Assembly (NCBI GenBank): GCA_026075535.2
Contig: AP026549.1
Location: forward strand, 1,798,001 to 1,862,000
From: Tricholoma matsutake
Taxonomy: Eukaryota; Basidiomycota; Agaricomycetes; Agaricales; Tricholomataceae
DNA: 64,000 nucleotides
Reading direction: 5' to 3'
Below, piece by piece: positions 11,919-21,060 of this stretch. The notes under the pieces were generated by a model. The model worked only from the letters and a program-made list of their open reading frames with translations, searched no databases and was not told where the DNA came from. The position numbers were made by a program, and so were the translations under genes. Every line of letters begins with the position of its first letter. Positions within the stretch are counted from its first letter, which is position 1.

Positions 11919-12007
11919 AGCCCAAATGACAGCATTGTCGTTTGGGCTCACTTGTAAGTGATTTTTTTGTTGTTTTGTTTAACTAACTGAATTTTCCTTA
12001 ATGATAG
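11919..12007 (+). other. Hairpin H1 plus GT-AG intron 1 of T-A
   Basis: Hairpin 11919-11948: 12-bp stem AGCCCAAATGAC / GTCGTTTGGGCT (one G-U) with a 6-nt loop. Five bases later a GTAAGTG donor at 11954, a T-rich tract, branch AACTAAC and acceptor ATAG at 12007 define a 54-bp intron. T-B has the matching pair on the opposite strand. Confidence 0.65.
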
Positions 12008-12277
12008 GTTTTATCTATGTTATAATGATGCCGCAGCCTCAAAACCATGACAGCAGCTGACACAGCCACCACCCTAGGACCCAGAACCACTGCCGCAAGC
12101 AACTGCTCATGGGGTGGGAATGGGTACAACTGCAAAATGGCAGGACAATGGCGACACTGACTTGGCCAAATGGAACGACAACACAATGAGGCAACTGGAG
12201 ATGACTGGGACTGGGAGATGGAATGATGAGGGGACAAGTGGGAAACAACTAAATGAAGGCAAAGCAAATGAAGAAAA

Positions 12278-12359
12278 GGCCCAAGAGACATCATTTGATG
12301 TCTCTTGGGCCATTGGTAAGTTTTTTTTCTTGTTTTGGTTACTAACAAACTTTTTCTAG
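12278..12359 (+). other. Hairpin H2 plus GT-AG intron 2 of T-A
   Basis: Hairpin 12278-12311 with arms GGCCCAAGAGACATCA and TGATGTCTCTTGGGCC, followed four bases later by a GTAAGT donor (12316), branch TACTAAC and acceptor CTAG (12359); intron 44 bp. T-B keeps the pair but with ACGTC/GACGT in the stem instead of ACATC/GATGT. Confidence 0.65.
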
Positions 12360-12623
12360 GTATTATCTAGTACTGCTGATGATGAAAAGCACTCAGAACC
12401 ACTGCCGTGAGCAGCTGCTTGCAGGGTGGGAATGGGTGCAACTTTGAAATGACAAGAATGGCTACCCCGACAGAACAAGCCCCTGCCCCCAGCCCTCATG
12501 CCCACCATGCAGGACACACCACCCACCTCCAGCCTCACGAGCAACTGCTTGTGGGGTGGATGGTGGGTGGAATGACAATGATGGCAGGGAACAATGATGG
12601 GTGGAATGACAATGATTAGGGGA

Positions 12624-12712
12624 GACCCAAGAGACGTCAACATCTCTTGGGTCCTAGGTAAGTTTTTTTTTTTTTCTCATTTCATTTTTTGATGCTAACT
12701 AACTTTTTATAG
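12624..12712 (+). other. Hairpin H3 plus GT-AG intron 3 of T-A
   Basis: Hairpin 12624-12653: arms GACCCAAGAGA / TCTCTTGGGTC, then CTAG and donor GTAAGT at 12658, long T tract, branch CTAAC, acceptor ATAG at 12712; intron 55 bp. In T-B the intron remains but most of the hairpin is missing. Confidence 0.65.
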
Positions 12713-12789
12713 GTACAAACTACTACTGGCAACAACGACGACGATGATGACACCACCACCACCACTGCTGCAAGCCCCTGCTCACAGGG

Positions 12790-12896
12790 TGGAAGGTGAG
12801 GGGGAAGAGATGAGGGGGAAGGGAGACAAGAGGGAAGGGAGACAAGAGGGAAGGGAGATGAGAGGGAAGGGAGATGAGAGGGAAGGGAGACAACAA
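12790..12896 (+). repeat. 17-bp minisatellite in T-A
   Basis: Tandem units of the type GGGAAGGGAGACAAGAG / GGGAAGGGAGATGAGAG. The corresponding array in T-B (48236-48360) is longer and differs in unit composition. Confidence 0.8.
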
Positions 12897-13245
12897 CAAG
12901 AGTGGGGACACCCACAACAACACCAGCCCCATGCCTATGAGCATCTGCTTGTGGGGTGGTTTGGGGGGGAGAAGAATGGGGACAGGAGAGCAAGATGGCA
13001 AGGGGACAACCCAGGGAGAGACGAACACCGCCATGAGCAACTGCTCATGGTGGGTGTTTTTAATTTATTTTTATAATTGATAGTTACAGCCCCCTCCCCT
13101 CGAGCTTGTGAGGGGAGGGCTTAGTATTATACATATTAATTACCCCTTGCACAGATGCGAGGGGGTCAATTTAATAATCTATTCATGATATATATAAAAT
13201 TAGATTTCAGTAATAAATAGATATAATGTATGTAACTTTAAATGA

Positions 13246-13335
13246 CTACTTGGCTTAAGTGGTAGAGTGTGCATGTTTCATTGTCATGTGATTGCTAGTC
13301 CAGAAGGCTGTTGGTTCAATTCCTGCTGTGCACAC
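13246..13335 (+). ncRNA. tRNA-like Pol III unit, right, rightward
   Basis: A box TGGCTTAAGTGG (13251-13262) and B box GGTTCAATTCC (13313-13323) match Pol III internal promoter consensus with about 50-bp spacing. TTTT at 13340-13343 would terminate the transcript. Clear tRNA ancestry; no convincing anticodon assignment. Confidence 0.7.
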
Positions 13336-13946
13336 ATCATTTTGTGAGACTTATAAGACTTTCTCTAAGACTGGAACTTGGACTTTACTTGGACAGTACT
13401 TTAAAGGTGTAAATAAATGCACAGTTGATGTTGTCCGAGCAAAGTCCAAGTGCAGTCCAAGTGCAGTCTGAGCAGAGTCTGAGGACAGTCTGAGTGCAGT
13501 CCAAGGACAGTCTGAGTGAAGTCCGAGGACAGTCTGAGTGTCTGAGTGTGTCCGAGCAGAGTCTGCTCAGACTGGGGGGGGGAGTGTAAAGTACTGCTTC
13601 ACATACATGAAATCTGAACATGCCTATCTCTACATGGACTGTATTCTGCACCAAACTAATGAGCTTGGTTCTCTACCTTTCTCCACTTGGGGTGACTTTT
13701 GAGCAGAGTTCATATGCCACTTTTGCCCCCTCAAGGAGTGCCACCAAGTAGTGACATGGCTCAAGTCATCCTCTTACCATCAGGCACATTGATCCATGGA
13801 CAATTATATTGATGAGTTCAAAGATTTGGTGGACATGGCATGATATGGGAGTGGGCTACCAGTTGTGGTGAAGTTCCAATGGGGCCTCAATCGAGATATT
13901 CAGGACCAGATTGCACAGATGTTGGAAGGGCACCTGGCAGATGACA

Positions 13947-14020
13947 ATAGGTCCACCGTGCACACTAAGCTCTGGGAACATCTCCAAAGGCATTGACACA
14001 TCAACACACATGCTCCCAAC
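13947..14020 (+). other. Unassigned 74 bp ahead of Gyp1
   Basis: Not similar to Gyp2 at the same position. The sequence continues after Gyp1 at 20223, so it belongs to whatever Gyp1 landed in. The last five bases (14016-14020, CCAAC) are the target duplication of Gyp1. Confidence 0.5.
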
Positions 14021-14422
14021 TGTTAGGAAACCACCCCATTACCTAATAAACTTTTATTTTTATTTTATTATGTCGAATTACGCTACATGACACCAAATGA
14101 CGCTACATTTTGATAGCATGAGAATTTTATTTTGCATGCATCAAAATGTACGCACATGTACGAGTGCATCGGTAACAACAATGTACAATATATGTAACAT
14201 AGTATATAAACCCTAAATATATGCCTAGGGGACCCCAGTTGTGTTCTCTTAGGTATTCCACCTATGTTTTCAGTGTGAAAGGCCTATCTCAACAAACTTA
14301 CCTATTAATAACCCCTCACATCAAAACCATCAATTTCCCCATCATGCGCACGGATCCCGCCCCCTTCTTGTAGAGAGAACCCGCACGGTCTTAGCTAGCA
14401 GATAGTGGGTGTCGCCCTAACA
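14021..14422 (+). repeat. Gyp1 5' LTR (402 bp)
   Basis: Contains the would-be promoter; a TATATAAACC-like box lies near 14199-14212. Compared with the 3' LTR it differs by a 20-bp insertion containing a second ACGCTACAT block, and by about a dozen substitutions, most at CG/TG/CA sites in both directions. Confidence 0.95.
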
Positions 14423-14908
14423 GAAGAACACAACTTCCCATATCAGTGCACCTTCTCTTACTTGCGCATACATCATTGTTTCACCGTGCCACATCCGATT
14501 ACTCATCCTTTCGGCACGAGCCAGAAGTACTTGTATATACATAATCTACCTTTTCTTTTGTAAGCCGACGCCAGGCCTCGCCTTACATTGCGACTGCCAG
14601 TGATTGAGAGGCAGCGCTCGTCATTAGGACAGCTGCAACCAGACAACCGATCAGATCTGGTTTAGTTACGATTTACATCACTCTATTCAGATGACTATTT
14701 TAGTTACAAGCCGAATTCAGTGATATCTTCGAGATCAGGCACTGTTGGAAGGGTTGTTGATCCGAAGTGTCAAAATAGGCGCCCGACGAACAACGAACCA
14801 TTGACGAACCTCGACAAACCTTATCACGTGACCCATAGACGTTTGGAGAGGTCTCGAAGTAAAATTTTGAATTTGTCAAAGAAGTGATTCATCACAGATT
14901 TTACAATT
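14423..14908 (+). other. Gyp1 leader, no gene
   Basis: Untranslated region between the 5' LTR and the gag ATG. I do not see a standard initiator-tRNA primer site directly after the LTR, so priming may be by another tRNA or by self-priming; undecided. Confidence 0.6.
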
Positions 14909-16006
14909 ATGTCTGAACCTTCAACTTCTAATCCTGGTCCTAATCCTGTTCCCATACCAGCACTAGAGGCGAAAATTGATGTGCTCACAGCGCAAATGTC
15001 GCAATTAGTGTCAGTATTGGCAGCATCACAGCCCAGACAAGTGGAAGTACAGCCAGAGATGACAGGAGAGAGAGATGATGAGATGGAGGAGATGGTGGAG
15101 TGGATATCGCAGGAGGATGAGACGGTGGAGAAATCCGGAAATGGAAAAGCGTGCTTACCTAAGTACGTGCCCCTGCAAATCTTTGACAGTACCATGGAGA
15201 ATACAAAATCCTTCATCAGCTCTATAGTATTATACATCCATGGGAGGAAGCCCGAGTTTTGTACAGCCGAGTCTAGGATTATGTTTGCTCTCTCATACAT
15301 TCAGGGGGGGAAAGCACAGTTCTGGAGAAATGAGGCTATTAATCAAATTGCTGCAGGAAATAAACCATTTGCAACCTTCAAGGAATTTCTGGAGAGATTG
15401 GAGGCACAGTTTGGAGACCCTAATCCAAAGGCGACAGCCAATGCTAAATTAAAGACCATGCGCCAAGGTTCCTTAATGGCGGATGAATTTATTTTGCAGT
15501 TCAAAGCAGAAGCTTCACAAATGGACATGGGAGAAGCCGCGTTGGTAGAGTTTTTGAAAGCAGGATTAAATCCCTCTTTATTCAAGTCTATCTACCGACT
15601 ACCTTCTATGCCAGAGAAGTTGGATGAGTGGTATAATTGGGCAATGCGCCTTGACCGGCAATATTGGCAGGAACAGGCGGAGTCAAAGTTGATGTACGGA
15701 AGTAGTAAATTTGGAAAGTCATCAGGAGGAAAGTCCGAGAAAGGAAAGGCACCTCAGGTGCAAGCTCCGAGGGCACAGCCACCGGCCATGGCAGTGACAC
15801 CTATAGTTACGGAGTCAGCAGCACCAGCAGAGGCAATGGAGGTTGATCAAGTGGGGAGACGAGCCCCACTTAAATGTTTTAACTGTGGGCAGTTAGGACA
15901 CATTTCTAAGTATTGCAAGCAGAAGAGAAAGATCAGGGGAGCTACAATCGAGGAAGTGAAGCAGGAGGAAGGCAAGCAGGAGAATTTTGTGGAAGAGTCC
16001 CAGTGA
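14909..16006 (+). CDS. Gyp1 Gag (365 aa, intact)
   Basis: Structural capsid/nucleocapsid polyprotein that would form cytoplasmic virus-like particles. ATG 14909 opens an uninterrupted 365-residue frame. The N-terminal 45 residues have a short heptad-like stretch (EAKIDVLTAQMSQLVSVLAA). The acidic segment 55-75 is followed by the retrotransposon gag core (about 90-270). A CCHC zinc knuckle C-F-N-C-x4-H-x4-C lies at residues about 323-336, then a Lys/Glu-rich tail. It overlaps the pol frame by about 94 nt in the -1 register (frame 2 to frame 1), implying -1 ribosomal frameshifting. A candidate AATTTTG run near 15984 lies inside the overlap, but I cannot confirm a pseudoknot. This is the only intact structural gene in the window. 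Confidence 0.85.
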   Translation: MSEPSTSNPGPNPVPIPALEAKIDVLTAQMSQLVSVLAASQPRQVEVQPEMTGERDDEMEEMVEWISQEDETVEKSGNGKACLPKYVPLQIFDSTMENTKSFISSIVLYIHGRKPEFCTAESRIMFALSYIQGGKAQFWRNEAINQIAAGNKPFATFKEFLERLEAQFGDPNPKATANAKLKTMRQGSLMADEFILQFKAEASQMDMGEAALVEFLKAGLNPSLFKSIYRLPSMPEKLDEWYNWAMRLDRQYWQEQAESKLMYGSSKFGKSSGGKSEKGKAPQVQAPRAQPPAMAVTPIVTESAAPAEAMEVDQVGRRAPLKCFNCGQLGHISKYCKQKRKIRGATIEEVKQEEGKQENFVEESQ

Positions 16007-19000
16007 AGGTTTCCCCATTGGTGACCCAGAATTGTTACAATGTATTAGTATCCGAGGAAACCCAGAGTAAATCAGAAAAGGAAATCGAGGAGGAGTACAA
16101 CTGTTGCGAATCACGCAACAAAGAAAATTGTCACATGTCATTTCTGAAAACCCCTAAATTCTTTATTTGCTCTGTGCGAATAGAACCCGAAATCACCTTG
16201 ACTGTGGGACTGAAGACAGTGGACACGCATGCAGCTATTGATGTGGAAGCATTGCTTGACAGTGGTGCTACAGGATTATTTATTAATCGATCCTTAATTA
16301 CCGGAAATAGTATTAACACATGCAAGCTGGCGCAACCTATAATGGTGTACAATATTGACGGAACAGTCAATTGTGGAGGAACTATCAAGGAGGAGGTGAC
16401 TATGGTACTAAAGTATCAGGAGCATCAGGAGCGAGCTGTATTTGAAGTGTGCGATCTTGGGAAAACCAATCTAATAATAGGATGTCTGTGGTTACGGAAG
16501 CATAATCCCGAAATTGATTGGAAAACTGGGAAAGTACAAATGACTTGTTGTCCTAAGGAATGTAATGTGTATGGGAGGAAGATGAAGAAGGAAAAAAGGA
16601 AAAAGAAAGAGAAAGAACGTCCAAGGAAGTATTCTGTTACAATGGAGGAAGTGGAGGATGAGGAAATGCCAAATGGGGAAGTTCCGATCATGATCGAGAA
16701 AGAAGAGCAGAAGCAAACCTTTAGAGCAGTTCATGGAGGACAGTCGTGGGACAAGAATATTGTGAAGGTGGAGAAGCCAGTGGAGGAATGGGTGCCAAAA
16801 GTGTATCATGAACATTTGTCAGTGTTCCAAAAGAAGGAGTCTGAGCAAATGCCAGTGCGGAAGCTATGGGATCATGCGATTGAGATGAAGCCAGGGTTTG
16901 TGCTGAAGAAGTCGAAGGTATATCCGTTATCTCCAATGGAACAAGAAGAAGTGGATGCATTCCTGAAGGAGCAATTGCGCAAAGGATACATATGACCTTC
17001 GAAATCACCACAGATGTCACCAATATTCTTCATGCCCAAAAAAGACCAAAGGAAGAGGATGTGTACCGATTATAGGTATCTGAATGAGTGGACAGTGAAG
17101 AACGCGTACCCCCTGCCATTGATCTCAGAAATAATTGATAAGGTGGGAAAAGCCAAGGTCTTTACAAAATTGGATTTACGATGGGGATACAACAATGTAC
17201 AAATAAAGAAAGGAGATGAGTGGAAGGCTGCATTTGCCACGCATCGAGGATCCTTCGAGCCGCTTGTCATGTTTTTTGGGATGACTAATAGTCCCCCAAC
17301 CTTTCAAAATATGATGAACAAAATTTTCAAGGACATAATAGACAAAGGCATGGTAATAATATTTATTGATGACATTCTGATATTCATGGAGGATGAAGAG
17401 AATCATGAGGCGATAGTGCAGGAGGTGTTATGGAGGTTGGCGGAGAATGATCTATTTTTGAAACCAGAGAAGTGTGTGTTTGGGGCAAGCGAGATCGAGT
17501 TCCTAGGATTATTGATCGGCCCTGACAGGATCAAAATGGATCCAATCAAGGTACAGGCGATCACAGATTGGCCTGCACCCACCTGTGTCAAGGAGGTTCA
17601 AGCCTTCTTGGGACTCGCAAATTATTATCGTCGCTTTGTGCACAATTTTTCTAAAATTGCCGCACCCTTACATAACCTTACGCAAAAGGGAGTAGTATGG
17701 AGGTGGGGAGAGCAGCAGCAGACAGTGTTTGAGGAGTTGAAGAGGAAGTTTGTGGAGGGACCAATATTAGCCCCAGTAGATTTCACACGCCCTTTGCGAG
17801 TGGAATCTGATGCATCCAATTTTGCTACTGGAGTGGTATTATCAATGCTGTGCGAAGATGACAAATGGCATCCTTGTGCATACTTGTCAAAAGGGTTGAA
17901 TGATGTGGAGAGGAATTATGATGTGCATGACAAAGAGATGTTGGGAATAATATGAGCATTGGAGGCGTGGAGGCATTATTTGGAGGGATGTACGCATCAA
18001 ATTGAGATCTGGACGGATCATCAAAATCTGCAATACTTCATGTCTGCTAAAAAGCTTAATCGCTGGCAAGCGCATTGGGCACTATTCCTATTGCGTTTCA
18101 ACTTTCACTTGGTCCATAAAGTGGGAAGCTTAATGAGGAAAGCAGATGCCTTATCCAGATGTATTGATCATAAAAGGGGGGTGGAGGAGGACAATAAAAA
18201 TGTTACCTTACTCAAACCCGAATACTTTTGCATTTGTGCTATGCGTCAAGGGCATCTATTAATAGATAGCTCGGAAACAGAAATGTTGTCTAAAATTAGA
18301 CAATGCTCGGAAATGGATGATGAAGTAGTGGAAGCCATGAAAGCTCTGAAGGGAGAGAAGAAAAGTAATATCAAAGGAGACGAATGGGCTGAGGAACAAG
18401 GGTTGGTGTTGTTTCGAGGAAAAGTGTATGTACTGAAGGATCAGGATTTGTGAAGGGAGATTGTCCGGTTACATCACAATATGCCGATTGCCAGACACCC
18501 AGGAAGATGGAAGATGTTGGAATTAGTAATGAGAAATTATTGGTGGCCTGGAATTTCGAAGTATGTGTTGGGGTATGTGGATGGATGTGATATGTGCATG
18601 AGGGGGAAGAAATTTCCAGAGAAACCTGCAGGAAAATTAATGCCGAACCCTATACCTAAAGCACCGTGGCGAGATATATCTGTGGATTTTATTACTGGAT
18701 TACCTGAGGCTCAAGGGTACGATGCAATATTTGTAGTATGCGACCGCTTTACAAAGGAGGTCCATATTATTCCTACTACTACAGAAACCTCATCATTGGG
18801 CTTGGCATGCCTCTATCTAAATCAGGTATGGCAGTTACATGGGTTACCCGATACCGTTATCTCTGATCGCGGACCACAATTTGCTTCCACGTTTATGCGA
18901 GAACTAAACAACATATTGGGAATTCAAACTAAATTATCTACGGCATATCACCCGCAGACTGATGGGCAGACAGAGAATGAATCAGGGTTGGAGCAGTACC

Positions 19001-19824
19001 TACATATGTTTGTCAACTACCGACAAACTGACTGGCCTGAATGGTTGGCAATTGCTGAATTTTCCCACAATAACAAATTCCATTCGGCTACTTGTATGTC
19101 ACCCTTTTTCGCGAATTATGGATATCATCCTCGCATGGGAGTAGAACCCAGAAGGGAAGTCAAAGTACAGTTGGTAGAAGATTTTGTATTTAAGATGCAA
19201 AGGGTACAAGAGGAAGCAGAGGTGGCATTGAAGAAAGCATGTGATGACATGATGCGACACATGGATCGTACTCGAGCACGCGCTCCAGAGTACAAAGTTG
19301 GTGACTTGGTATGGCTAAGTACCAAGGACCTGAATATTCCACGACCTTCGAAGAAACTTACAGAGAAACAAGTTGGCCCATATGCAATCTCTAAAGTGAT
19401 CTCGCCTAATGCAGTAGTGCTAAAATTACCCCAATCATTTAAGATTGATCCCGAGATTAACATATCCCGCCTACGCCCTTACCATCCGCCCACTATTCCT
19501 GGCCAACAAACTACTCTGCAACCTCCGATAATAGTAGAAGGTGCTCCAGAATACATAGTTGAAGAAATTCTAGACTCACGTCTTTGACGGAACAAATTGG
19601 AGTTCTTAATAAAGTGGAAAAACTATACCGATGAAAATAATTCATGGGAACCCGAAGAGAATTGTAAGCGAGCGCATAAGACGATCGCCCAATTCTTTAA
19701 ACATAATCCGAATGCTCCGCATCGCATTGCGAGAATGGTGTATGAGGGGATGAAATTCCGGCCTTACCAAAATTTCACAGAGGGGACAAACATAATATTT
19801 TCTCACCTGGAAGTCGAGGCATAA
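15913..19824 (+). pseudogene. Gyp1 Pol: PR-RT-RNaseH-IN-chromodomain, four TGA codons
   Basis: One continuous frame of about 1,300 codons. Domains: aspartic protease with DSGATGLFI (about residue 115); reverse transcriptase with LDLRWGYNNV and the catalytic box F-I-D-D-I-L-I (about residue 483); RNase H with VESDASNFATG; integrase with HHCC finger (H-H..C-D-M-C), SVDFITGLPE, SDRGPQF and E 35 residues later in TDGQTE, so DD35E is intact; and a C-terminal chromodomain (ILDSRL..KWKNYTDENNSWEPEE, about residues 1213-1270). In-frame TGAs at 16993-16995, 17953-17955, 18451-18453 and 19585-19587 all replace positions that are Arg in the family, consistent with CGA-to-TGA. No ATG opens the frame, as expected for a gag-pol fusion. 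Recently active, now disabled unless TGA is suppressed. Confidence 0.9.
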
Positions 19825-19835
19825 AAGGGGGGTAA

Positions 19836-20217
19836 TGTTAGAAAACCACCCCATTACCTAATAAACTTTCATTTTTATTTTATTATGTCGAATTACGCTA
19901 CATTTTGATAGCATGAGAATTTTATTTCGCACGCATCAAAATGTATGCGCATGTACAAGTGCATCGGTAACAACAATGTACAATATATGTAACATAGTAT
20001 ATAAACCCTAAATATATGCCTAGGGGACCCCAGTTGTGTTCTCTTAGGTATTCCACCTATGTTTTCAGTGTGAAAGGCCTATTTCAACAAACTTACCTAT
20101 TAATAACCCCTCACATCAAAACCATCAATTTCCCCATCACGCACGTGGATCCCACCCCCTTCTTGTAGAGAGAACCCGCATGGTCTTAGCTAGCAGATAG
20201 TGGGTGTTGCCCTAACA
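19836..20217 (+). repeat. Gyp1 3' LTR (382 bp)
   Basis: TGTTAG...CTAACA, directly after the polypurine tract and followed by CCAAC. See the 5' LTR for the differences. Confidence 0.95.
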
Positions 20218-20222
20218 CCAAC

Positions 20223-20346
20223 CCCTATGAACCCTGCAAGACCACTCTGAGACTATTTCAAATGACTTCAAATGACTTTGCAACACTTTGAGCAAGTTCG
20301 AACAACTTCGCAGCACCTCAAACACCCTTGGCTGCCATATGCTTAC
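20223..20346 (+). other. Unassigned spacer between Gyp1 and Gyp3
   Basis: Continuation of the sequence at 13947-14020. It has repeated AACTTCG/ACTTTG words but no gene. Confidence 0.4.
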
Positions 20347-21060
20347 TGCACAGCCCTTCAGACATGCCCAGCACACCTTGTATGAGTTAGTGCGTCACAT
20401 ATTGAGCACCACTGGACACGAGGAGACACAACGATGGGATTCTAGGAGGTGATTGTGGTGCTTTGATGTCTTGATGATATATTGGATCAATAGGACAGGT
20501 ACCCACAATAAATCATGACTCTATATGTTTCCCTTCTTATCATCTTTCATTTATTTTATGATTTGTGAAGTTCTTTATTGTTTATATTTTGCCTCATGTA
20601 TTCCTCATGTTCTATTTCCTTTTAAGTACCACCTCTCCCAAACATATATAGCCTTGTACTAGCTACTTAGAATGACACAATAGATTGTCATCTCACACCA
20701 ATTGTCTGATTTAAGAGCCATTCTCTTGAGTCCAAGCATCTCAACTTAGTCTTGAAGTTCAGTGTTTTATGCCGAACTTTCTTGAACTTCTCATACTAGC
20801 TTCTCAAAACTATCGCATATTGCCTATCCCCTCTTGACACCTTCCTACATTCTTATAGTCTATCCTCAGCCTTCGTTGAAGTTGTCCTCATCCTCTATAA
20901 GTCTCTCAAACTTCTTCAAACTTCTCTCAAACTTCTTTGAACTTCTCTCGAACACCCTCTAGAGTCATTTTCATAGCCTTGGGTAACAGTGGTGATATTT
21001 AGTACCACCTTGCAACCTTCCTCTAACTAGTGTTATACCATTCAAGCCCTTATTGCGGGT
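20347..21060 (+). repeat. Gyp3 5' LTR (approximate ends)
   Basis: Begins GCCCTTCAGACATGCCCAGC and shares over 600 bp with 51238-51908, including the phrase GATATATTGGATCAATAGGA and a tandem CTTCTCTCAAACTTCTTTGA array that is longer in the 3' copy. The left end lacks an obvious TG and the right end is set only by loss of similarity. Confidence 0.7.

Larger units (their letters stand above)
12095..13050. repeat. Recurrent palindrome ATGAGCAACTGCTCAT and variants
   Basis: At least six copies in T-A (near 12100, 12410, 12535, 12772, 12937 and 13031), each about 14-20 bp and usually followed by GGGGTGG. Variants keep the arms paired: CATGAGCA..TGCTCATG and GTGAGCA..TGCTTGC. In frame it encodes HEQLL then Met, Val or Ala and GW. 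Because it is a palindrome, both strands encode HEQLL. Confidence 0.75.
11446..13596 (+). mobile_element. TIR element T-A with tRNA-like units, hairpins and introns
   Basis: Flanked by a direct duplication CTTCACATA (11437-11445 and 13597-13605) interrupting Gyp2 gag, so the ends are firm. Left end GAGGTCTTTACACTTCCCC; right end, reversed, CAGTACTTTACACTCCCCC. The subterminal 200 bp on each side is packed with GGACTGTCC/GTCCGAG-type motifs, as expected for transposase binding. Inside lie outward tRNA-like units at both ends, three GT-AG introns each preceded by an RNA hairpin, recurrent palindromes and a minisatellite. No transposase domain is visible, so it is presumably non-autonomous. T-B and T-C share the plan. 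Confidence 0.85.
10887..13946 (+). mobile_element. Gyp2-family Gypsy fragment (LTR end plus gag)
   Basis: Begins with a degenerate end of the Gyp2 LTR (ATTTCCCTTTGCTAG ... TTGCCCTTATA, ending about 10941), then gag sequence closely matching 24351-25195. Element T-A interrupts it at 11446-13596; the host sequence resumes at 13606 in the right phase after the duplicated CTTCACATA. Similarity to Gyp2 stops at about 13946. Confidence 0.8.
10942..13946 (+). pseudogene. Gyp2 gag remnant, split by element T-A
   Basis: Retrotransposon capsid gene remnant. Segment 10942-11445 has the MNTLPKIGRYRVDN-type N-terminus and a heptad-like stretch (LDALENDITGICTQINLLKS) and runs to KIYWAFT. After the T-A insertion, 13606-13946 continues with the gag core (DEFKDLVDMA, a disrupted GYGSGLPVVVKF segment). 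At 13892-13894 this copy keeps CGA (Arg) where Gyp2 at 25143-25145 has TGA. Conversely it has CAA where Gyp2 has CGA one codon group upstream. TGA is present in both copies after the WGDF motif. Confidence 0.75.
14021..20217 (+). mobile_element. Gyp1: Ty3/Gypsy chromovirus, nearly complete
   Basis: LTRs 14021-14422 and 19836-20217, both TGTTAG...CTAACA, flanked by CCAAC (14016-14020 and 20218-20222). Gag and pol lie between them and a polypurine tract (about 19823-19833) precedes the 3' LTR. No frameshift was found in pol, only four in-frame TGAs. The 20-bp length difference of the LTRs is explained by a single indel near 14075-14105. Confidence 0.95.

Noticed and set aside
12874..13080. A conventional protein-coding gene across the T-A exons
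   Set aside because: Stops occur in all frames between the palindromes and the composition is minisatellite-driven; only the HEQLL motif recurs, which the palindrome itself explains.
14909..19824. TGA recoding (selenocysteine or a variant genetic code) as an explanation for the in-frame TGAs
   Set aside because: Sister copies in the window have CGA at matching positions, TGA also ends unrelated frames, and wider CG-to-TG/CA decay explains the pattern.
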